64,000 nucleotides of DNA. Source: Panopea generosa. Lineage: Eukaryota > Mollusca > Bivalvia > Adapedonta > Hiatellidae. The notes beneath the pieces were generated by a model. That model saw only the letters and a list, made by a program, of their open reading frames with translations, searched no databases and was not told where the DNA came from. Below, in pieces: positions 51,201 through 62,000 of this stretch. The stretch covers positions 28,784,432-28,848,431 of the forward strand of contig CM055907.1 of assembly GCA_029582155.1 (NCBI GenBank), read 5' to 3'. Each line of letters opens with the position of its first letter. Position 1 is the first letter of the stretch. The translations under genes and the position numbers were made by a program.

Positions 51201-54200
51201 TCAAAGTGTTTGTATATCAACTGGTTTGACATCACATATGTCACGCGTTGTAATATGTTTATATTAGTTTATTTAAAACAACACAACGAAGCACTTTTTT
51301 CATTCAAAAACAATAAACATGCAAACTTTATGTATGACATCACAAATCAAGGGAGGTAACAGTTTGCACTTTGAAGTCACCATGTGATACACACTTACTT
51401 TGAATATTGACAAAACGCATTACGGAAGTAAATTGATATATTTGGGGAAAGATGCTTATAAGATGCTTAATATGTTCTATAATTATTTTATTGATTTATA
51501 AAATGAGAAATTGCAACAATTCACACCTTCATTACTTATGACCTTACAATATAAACACCTGATGGTACAAAATACTTTTTTTCTTATTTTGTTTAAAATG
51601 GCATTAGTAGCAACAATTGGTAAGTTTATGTAATTGGACAAGTTTTTTAACGATTGATTGATTGATTGATTGTTCTATTCCCATGTTAACTACACTTGAG
51701 GTAGTTGTATGTTTGTATTACATTTCTAATGATACATTACCTAGATATCTAAACTAAAGAATTCACAGACTTAAGTTAATATTTTAAACTACTCAAAGTT
51801 TAATTTCACTTGTATTTAACTACCTCCTGGATCTGCGCGCCATCAAAATGACGTCATCAATGTCAAATGTATATAAACTGACATCATTACATAGGCATAT
51901 ATCAGTTGTGGAGAATTGTCCATTGTATATTTTAAAGAGGTATTTCAGTATCAGTTTTAATTTATGGAATATAATAAATGTTTATTCTTCTGCTGTTTTC
52001 CATTACTGAAAAATAATTCCATGTTATTCACGAATAGGATGTTTGTATGTATGACCATATAAGTTTATGGCAAAATATTTTGCTGATTTTGCCAATAAAC
52101 TTGAAACTTGTTGTTTAATAAGTACCTATTGTGAAAGGACTGCTCCAACTATTGTTACAATAATGTGGTTGTAGGAAACATAGTCTTGTGTCCATGATGT
52201 AAGTAAACATGGACATTTTCACAAATTGACTACTGGTATTTTTCTTTTTAGCCACATAAATCCAGAGTTTAGTTGCGTCAATCACAAACTTGGCAGCCAC
52301 ATCATGTTTTTTACTTTTTTTGTACTCTCTAAATAAATTCTTAATCTAAATTATAGTTACAATTGACACCACTTCTTATTTGTGTGCACTATTCAAATGA
52401 AAAAAATATGACAAGATCTCTAAAACTGACATAGAATAATGAGAAAAAGCTGTACAATATTATTTTTGTTGCTGTTGATATTAAAGATTAATGGTAATAC
52501 TTGATTGATATTTCAGAGTCCAGAATGCTTTAGATGTTGCACACCCGGTGTTTGCCCTGGTATTGTTAGCTTCAATATCATCACCTCTCCATGGTCAGTT
52601 CCTGTATTCAGTTATGTTTGTTTACATTTTAAACACATTTTTGTTTTAATTAAAGGTCTGTAAAAAACTATACAAATAACTTAACCAATATTGTCCTCAG
52701 GCTCTTCTTAACTCAGCTGAGCAAAACTCAAGGTAGAATAGTAATATAAGCATGATTTCTCAGACTAATTTTTGAATTGGCCAAATTTGGTTTTTAATTG
52801 CAGAGTTATAGCCCTTGAATAAATAAAACAATTGTTTATTTGTTCTCTCCTACATTATGACTGGATATTCACCAAACTTACACAGTACTTAGATACTTAA
52901 TAGCATATGGTCCCATATAACATTTTGAAGAGATCATTTGATACTTAATCTTCATTGTATTATTGAAAAATGATTGCTTCATTTGGTACAATCTCCTATG
53001 CCAAAGGTGAGCAATTAAGGGTCTTTTTGGCCCCTTTATTGTTATGGAATAGCCTATCCCTATCATTATTTGTTGTAAATACACATGTATTTTATTGAAC
53101 CTTTTGTTTGTAGGAGCCATAAATGCAATAGTATTTGGAATGGATCGGGAAACGTTTAGACGACTGACCCCATCGCAAATAAAGGTAAAATGTATACATT
53201 GTATATATATGCATATTTACGCTTTGTTATGTTTAAGAAAATACTAACTTCTGTAATATTTGTAGTTCTTATATGAGGTTAGAGTTAATTGTCTACTTAT
53301 ATTTACAGATTGTCTTTATTGGTGTTGTGGTTGAAACACTTGTCATGCTGTACTACATGTATATTTGTATCCCCAGCAACCTTTCTTGTTTAAGTTAACC
53401 TCCTGCAGTAGCAGATGTGTACAGCAGTATAGTTGATATTTTCTACAATTTTGGATAATTATGTTACTATAATTTGGCAATAACAACATTTCTACAATTC
53501 AGTGATATTAACATTTTTATGATTTTGGAATAACTACATTCCTGCAATTTTAGGAAAACTACATTTCTTCAATTTTGGGATGAAATATTTGACAAAATTA
53601 TCTGTGGTATGACCAGAGGTTCTGACAAAAGCTTTGTTTATAACATTGATCAACTGAAAGTAAAAGTCATTCCTCAATATTACTTCAAGCTGTCTGTATA
53701 AGACGGTGTTAATACTTGTATTGTGAAATAATTAATTTTCATGGTGGACTCATTTTTGTTGATTTCGTGGGGAGCCTGTCAATTGTGGAAATGGAAAGAT
53801 AGAAACATTGCTACTTGTACACAAGTGTGTGTACCAATGCCTGACACTTTATTGCACATGTCTTCCATTTGAAATATTGTAATGATTGATTGATTGAATA
53901 TTTAGCATCATTGTTTTGCTATCGAGGACTAACAGATGATTAGTTATCCTAACCACTGTTTCCTGGATCCAGTACTCAAGCACACTCATCACTTATTATC
54001 AAGTAACTGTAAACTTGCACACTTGATTCAGCGTCGAGAGGCTGTTTACCATGAGATGAAATATAGTATATCAATCATCACGGAGACTGTGGCCGGACAA
54101 TGGTGTAATACTCAGCTTGTTGTGTTTGTGGTTAACTTTAGAGCATACATAGTCACAGCCAATATTACCAGTATGACATTTTGCTTCTGCTTTATGTGCA

Positions 54201-56001
54201 GGCCGCTACATATATGTAATCATTATTGTCTCCCCCAACCTGGAGAAGACAGTGTTTTTTTAGCTTTCCTCTGCTTGTCTGTCTATCTCAACATTATACC
54301 TTTCCTTGTCCCCTCTCAGCAATGTTTAGTAGTTTCACTCAGATAGTTGCTCTAATCAGATATTTGTTCAACTCAGATAGTTGTTCTTCTCAGATAGCTG
54401 TTATACTCAGATAGTGATTCTATTCAGATAGTTGTTCTACTCAGATAGTGGTTCTAATCAGATATTAGTTCTACTCAGATAGTTGTTCTACTCAGATAGT
54501 GGTTCTACTCAGATAGCTGTTCTACTCAGATAGTGGCTTTACTCAGATAGTTGTTCTAGTCAGATAGTGGTTCTAGTCAGATGGTGGCTCTACTCAGATA
54601 GTGATTCTACACAGATAGTTGTTCTACTCAGATAGTGGTTCTACTCAGATAGTGGTTCTAGTCAGATGGTGGCTCTACTCAGATAGTGATTCTACTCAGA
54701 TAGTTGTTCTACTTAGATAGTGATTCTACTCAGATGGTGGCTCTACTCAGATAGTGATTCTACTCAGATAGTTGTTCTACTCAGATATTTGTTCTACTCA
54801 GATAGCTGTTCTACTCAGATAGTGGTTCTACTCAGATAATTGTTCTACTCAGATAGTTGTTCTACTCAGATAGTGGATCTACTCAGATAGTTGCGCTACT
54901 CAGATAATGGTTCTACTCAGATAGTGTTTCTGCTCAGATAGTGGTTCTACTCAAAAAGTTGTTCTGCACAGATGATGGTTTTACTCAAAAAGTGCTCAGA
55001 TAATGGTTCTTCTCAGATAATGGCTCTACTCAGATAATGGCTCTACTCAGATAGTGGTTCTACTCAGATCCATGAATGTTCAGCATTGCTCTTCCTCCAT
55101 CAATAACACTAGATGGCATATATAGATGTAACCTACAATGTGTTATGATAGTATTAAACCCCATTAAAAAAAAGGTTGAGAAACTTTTTATTAAATGACA
55201 TATACATTATTGGTAAATATCAACATTTTTTTGAGGATATAGACGACAAGAGTCTATAATTAACATGGGCTTATGGAATTACCTGTGTCCTGATCATGTG
55301 TGATACACATATTCATTATGATAAAATGTGTTTTGCTTTATCGCACAAGTAAATATTGGTGTAGTGGATAGAGTGTTTGCCACATATGTCAGAGGATGCA
55401 GGTTAGATCTCAGGCTAGACCTGCCTCCTCATTTGCAACACCCAGCAATGGTTCTACCCAGAAAAGAGATTTGAGTGCTATTCACTGAAACTTTGAGCTT
55501 ATCTTGCAATCATGCTTAAATAAATTAGCTAAAATATAATCTTGTTTATTAGCCTTTTCTAACAAATAACTAACAATTTGTAGATTGCATGGTCACGGTA
55601 CACTAATCCCAAAGTCATCCATGAGTATCCACTGCCCTATAGAGCTAGCGAGTCAGACAGCAGACCTCTACATAACTCAGATCTGGCCATGCCTCTGCTC
55701 AGATATTCACCATGATTTTGCTCACCTGAATGTTTTGTTTTCACTATGTAAGCATCTGTGTGATTGTGTCTGTATGGTAAAGTGTCTTTTATGTTTATTT
55801 TCTTATGTAAATTTCTAAAACATTTAGTTGAAGCTATTGCACTTTTACTAAACGCCACTTATTAATTATATGTCAGTTGAACTGAACAGCCTTTTCATAA
55901 TATATCTCAATACATGATCTACATGTATATATATATTTTTTTTGTTTTGTGCACATTCAATTTTATTTGTACCGGTATATACATATATATTTTTATATAT
56001 G

Positions 56002-56050
<49 letters not shown>

Positions 56051-59000
56051 GGTACAAATAAAATTGAATGTACACAAAACAAAAACAAAATTCAACTGAA
56101 ACATGTGCTCTGAACAATTAAATTTCATTAAAACGAAACATGTAGTACTGCAACTGGTTTGAGATGGGAGGAAGTCATTACCTTAACCTGAATAGTTATT
56201 GACTTGCATGTGACTGTTGTTTGAACTGTCAACGCATCTTATATAATTATAAAACCAAATGCCTTAACCATACATGTAAATAATTCTGCCTTGCTAACAT
56301 TTTATTTGTGATTTAGATATTTCTGCACTTTTTTTTCGTGCATGAAATTTAAGGTTATGAATCTAATTGCATTTAGAACCAATATTTGCATACTTTAGAT
56401 AGATATAACCATCTGTTTCTTTTAAAAATTTAAACAAATAATTAAAACACTTTTTAGCTCATCTGAGCTGAAGGCTGACAGGTGAGCTTTTGTGGTCGCC
56501 TGGTGTTCGTCATCTGCCGTCCGTCGTCTGTCATTAACTTTTAGCTTTTAACAACTTCTCCTCAGAAACCACTGGGCCAATTTTGATATAACTTCACAGT
56601 AATGTTCCTTGGGTGACCCTTTACCAAGTTTGTTCAAGCCATCTTGATTCATCAAAAAACATGGGCCCCAGGGGGCGGGGCAAGTTTAATTAGTAAAAAC
56701 TTTAAAAATATTCTTGTCAGAAACCACCGGCTTGATTTTAAAATAATTTCACAGAAATGTTCCTTGGGTGACCCTCTACCAAGATTGTTCAAGCCATCTT
56801 GATTCATAAAAAAACATGGCGTCCAGGGGGTGGGGTTATTTTTCTATATAAGCTATAGTAAAAACTTAAAAAATCTTCTTGTCAGAAACTACTGGCTCGA
56901 TTTTAAAATGATTTCACAAAAATGTTCCTTGGGTGACTCTCTACCAAGTTTGGTCAAACCATCTTGATTCATCAAAAAACATTGCAGCCAGGGGGTGGGG
57001 TTAGTTTTATGTTAAACTAATGTCCTTGTATTTAATAGCATAAATGTCTGTATATAGCAAATATTATAAGAAGAGGTAATAAACTCTTTAACCCTTTACC
57101 CCATAGATACGCGTTTTCCCGCACCAATCACAGACGGCCTTTGAAAACAGTGCAGGAAGAGTTCAGATTGCTGGTAACGAGAAATCTGAACACTGCCTGC
57201 ACTATTTTCTACTCTGTCAATTAATATAAACATAATTCATCCATGGCCGATACGTGGTGAATTAACGCTTTCAATTTGGAAGAGTCCAAGAAAATGCTTA
57301 TGGAGCAAAGGGTTGAATAAACTTTTTTTTGGCTTTTATTATACAATATTATACCAGATATAAGCTTTAAAAGATAATTCATCATAAAAAGATGAATGAT
57401 ACAATTATAATCAATGATTGAAATATTATTCATAAATCATGAACCATTTTAAAATAGGTTTTTTTCTGAATATAAAAGTCAGAGTTTTTATAGTTCAGAC
57501 AGGGATGGTTTACTGTTTCATAATAAAGCAATACCATATTTTTAGCTAGTTTCTTCACAGCAAGAAGTCTGCTTGAGATTTTCTGGGTCCAGTGTTGTTT
57601 TTTTCTTGCATACCAATACCTCTAAGATTTTTACATTCACTATCTTCTGAAAATAGAATGATATCATACTAGTGTGTACATATTATGAGCACTGAAATTT
57701 TATTAGCATGAGAATTTTATGAGCACGGAATGTCATGAGTACAGGTGTTTTATGAGCACAGGGAATATTATGAGTACGGGAGTTTTATGAGCAAAGGGAA
57801 TGTCATGAGTACGGGTGTTTTATGAGCACAGGGAATGTTATGAGTATGGGAGTTTTATGAGCACAGGGAATGTCATGAGTAAGGGATTTTTATGAGCACA
57901 GGGAATGCTATGAGTATTGGAGTTTTATGAGCACAGGGAATGTCATGAGTACGGGGGGTTTATGAGCACAGGGAATGTCATGAGTACGGGTGTTTTATGA
58001 GCACAGGGAATGTTATGAGTATGGGAGTTTTATGAGCACAGGGAATGTCATGTGTAAGGGATTTTTATGAGCACAGGCAATGTCATGAGTACGGGAGTTT
58101 TATGAGCGCAGGGAATGTCATGCGTACTGGGGTTTTATGAGCACAGGGAATGTTATGAGTATGGGAGTTTTATGAGTACAGGGAATGTTATGAGTATGGG
58201 AGTGTTTTGAGCACAGGGAATGCTATGAGTATGGGAGTTTTATGAGCACAGGGAATGTCATGAGTATGGGAGTTTTATGAGCACAGGGAATGTATGAGTA
58301 TGGGAGTTTTATGAGCACAGGGAATGTCATGCATAAGGGGGTTTTATGAGCACAGGGAATGTTATGAGTACGGGAGTTTTATGAGCACAGGAAATGTTAT
58401 GAGTATGGGACTTTTATGAGCACAGGGAATGTTATGAGTTCGGGAGTTTTATGAGCACAGGGAATGTTATGAGTATGGGAGTTTTATGAGCACAGGGAAT
58501 GTCATGAGCATGGGAGTTTTATGATCACAGGGAATGTCATGAGTAAGGGAGTTTTATTAGCACAGGGAATGTCATGAGTACGGGAGTTTTATGAGCACAG
58601 GTAATGTCATGAGTATGGGAGTTTTATGAGCACAGGGAATGTCATGAGTACAGGAATTTTATAAGCACAGGAAATGTCATGAGTATGGGAGTTTTATGAG
58701 CAAAGGGAATGTTATGAGTATGGGAGTTTTATGAGTACAGGGAATGTTATGAGTATGGGAGTTTAATGAGCACAGGGAATGTTATGAGTACGGAAGTTTT
58801 ATGAGCACAGGGAATGTCATGAGTATGGGAGTTTTATGAGCACAGGGAATGCTATGAGTATGGGAGTTTTATGAGCACAGGGAATGCTATGAGTATGGGA
58901 GTTTTATGAGCACAGGGAATGCTATGAGTATGGGAGTTTTATGAGTACAGGGAATGTTATGAGTATGGGAGTTTTATTAGCACAGGGAATGCTATGAGTA

Positions 59001-62000
59001 CAGGAGTTTTATGAGCACAGGGAATGTTATGAGTATGGGAGTTTTATGAGCACAGGAAATGTCATGCGTACGGGGGTTTTATGAGCACAGGGAATGTTAT
59101 GAGTACAGGAGTTTTATGAGCACAGGAAATGTTATGAGTATGGGAGTTTTATTAGCACAGGGAATGCTATGAGTATGGGAGTTTTATGAGCACAGGGGAT
59201 GTTATGAGTACGGGAGTTTTATGAGCACAGGGAATGCTATGAGTATTGGAGTTTTATGATCACAGGGAATGCTATGAGTACGGGATTTTTATGAGCACAG
59301 GGAATGCTATGAGTATGGGAGTTTTATGAGCACAGGGAATATTATGAGTACAGGAGTTTTATGAGCACAAGGAGTGTTATGAGTATGGGAGTTTTATGAG
59401 CACAGGGAATATTATGAGTACAGGAGTTTTATGAGCACAAGGAATGTTATGAGCATGGGAGTTTTATAAGCACAGGAAATTTCATGCGTACGGGGGTTTT
59501 ATGAGCACAGGGAATGTTATGAGTACAGGAGTTTTATGAGCACAGGGAATGTTATGAGTATGAAAGTTTTATGAGCACAGGGAATGTTATGAGTACGGGA
59601 GTTTTATGAGTACAGGGAATGTGGTGAGTATGGGAGTTTTATGAGCACAGGAAATGTTATGAGTATGGGAGTTTTATGAGCGCAGGGAATGTTATGAGTA
59701 CGGGAGTTTTATGAGCACAGGGAATGCTATGAGTATGCGAGTTCTATGAGCACAGGGAATGCTATGAGTATGGGAGTTTTATGAGCAAAGGGCATGCTAT
59801 GAGTACGGGAGTTTTAACAGCACAGGGAATGCTATGAGTACGGGAGTTTTATGAGCACAGGGAATGTTATGAGTACGGAAGTTTTATGAGCACAAGGAAT
59901 TCTATGAGTAAGGGAGTTTTATGAGCACAAGGAATGTCATGCATACAGGGGTTTTATGAGCACAGGGAATGTTATGAGTATGGAAGTTTTATGAGCACAG
60001 GGAATGTTATGAGTATAGGAGTTTTATGAGCACAGGGAATATTATGAGTACACAAGTTTTATGAGCACAGGGAATGTCATGAGTATGGGAGTTTTATGAG
60101 CAAAGGGAATGTCATGAGTAAGGGAGTTTTATGAGCAGAGGGAATGTCATGAGTACAGGAGTTTTATGAGCACAGGTAATGTCATGAGTATGGGAGTTTT
60201 ATGAGCACAGGGAATGTCATGAGTACGGGAGTTTTATGAGCACAGGGAATGTCATGAGTATGGGAGTTTTATGAGCACAGGGAATGTTATGAGTATGGGA
60301 GTTTTATGAGCACAGGGAATGTTATGAGTACGGGAGTTTTATGAGCAAAGGGAATGTTATAAGTACGGAAGTTTTATGAGCACAGGGAATGCTATGAGTA
60401 TGGGAGTTTTATGAGCACAGGGAATGCTATGAGTATGGGAGTTTTATGAGCACAGGGAATGCTATGAGTATAAGAGTTTTATGAGCACAGGAAATGTCAT
60501 GAGTATGGGAGTTTTATGAGCACAGGAAATGTTATGAGTATGGGAGTTTTATGAGCACAGGGAATGTTATGAGGATGGGAGTTTTATGAGCACAGGGAAT
60601 ATTATGAGTACAGGAGTTTTATGAGCACAGGGAATGTCATGAGTATGGGAGTTTTATGAGCAGAGGGAATGCTATGAGTACCGGGAGTTTTATGAGCACA
60701 GGGAATGTCATGAGTATGGGAGTTTTATGAGCACAGGGAATGTCATGAGTATGGGAGTTTTATGAGCAAAGGGAATGTCATGAGTACGGGAGTTTTATGA
60801 GCACAGGGAATGTTGTGAGTACAGGAGTACTATGAGCACAGGGAATATCATGAGTACGGGAGTTTTATGAGCATGGGAATTTTATGAGCACATGGAATGT
60901 CATGAGTATTGGAGTTATATGAGCACAGGGAATGTTATGAGTACAAGATATTTATGAGCACAGGGAATGAGCACATCGGAATTTTATGAGTATGGCAGTT
61001 TTATGAGCATGAAAATTTTATTTCAACCCAGGGTTAAGGTAGAAATATCACATACCAATGAAATGGCAGATACCCCCATATCCATTATGTAAGACTTTCT
61101 TGTCCATGTTACATTTACCCCGCACCCAAATTATTGTGGAGTAGTTGTGTCACTAGCATATACATACAGTGTAACAGCTTTGACTGTCTGTGGCATGTTT
61201 TATAATGATTTTCATATTATATTTAGTGCACAGTATATTTAAAATCACACATTATGAGTAAAAACTTTGGTTAAACTTTCTTTTATATCTGGTGTGAAAT
61301 CATTTTATTGAATTGTTTTAAATAGGAAACTTTCCATTATCCTTAATTTTAACATGAATTGTATTCAGGTGCAGTTTATCATTAACAATTACATTTCAAA
61401 GTTAATAAATTTGTGTTTTTAAACATACATGTACTGAGTATTAATTTCTTGTGTAACTTTTACTGCTTATTTTATAATCATCCTGCTCAGTTCTTATTCT
61501 TACACTTCCAATGTTTGTATATTTAGCTTCAGTTTTATGCTATCCAGAGCTAACTCAAATCAGTTAACACAACCTCTCTTTCCTAGTAGGTTAGACAGTA
61601 CTCGAGCACAATCACTTCCTTAAGTAATAATTAAGTGATAATATTCTCACTTGAATTATCAATGAGAGATGAATGATGAGATGCAGTTTTGTATATTAAT
61701 CATCACAGGTTTTGGCAGGGTGGGGATTTGAACTCATGACCCCAGGATTCATAGTCAGACCGATGTGCTACATACAGAGTTAATCCAGTACAGTTAAAAA
61801 AAAATAAGATTTTATATACAGTTCTGAAGTTCTTAAAAAATTTTTATTTGCAAACAAAATGTAACTACATTCAACTAGATTAATGTTTAATACATGTTCA
61901 GTTGTGTAACGCTACATTGGTGTCTGCCGAGTAGATTGTTAAATCTTCTATCAGGTGTATTTATGTCATTTTTCTTTTCAATGTTTAAGATTGCAATACA

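Noticed and set aside
54325-55715. Possible exon 14a origin for the 17-bp array, since the exon contains CTCTGCTCAGATATTC
   Set aside because: The match is about nine bases and is not at the exon edge, so chance is enough to explain it.
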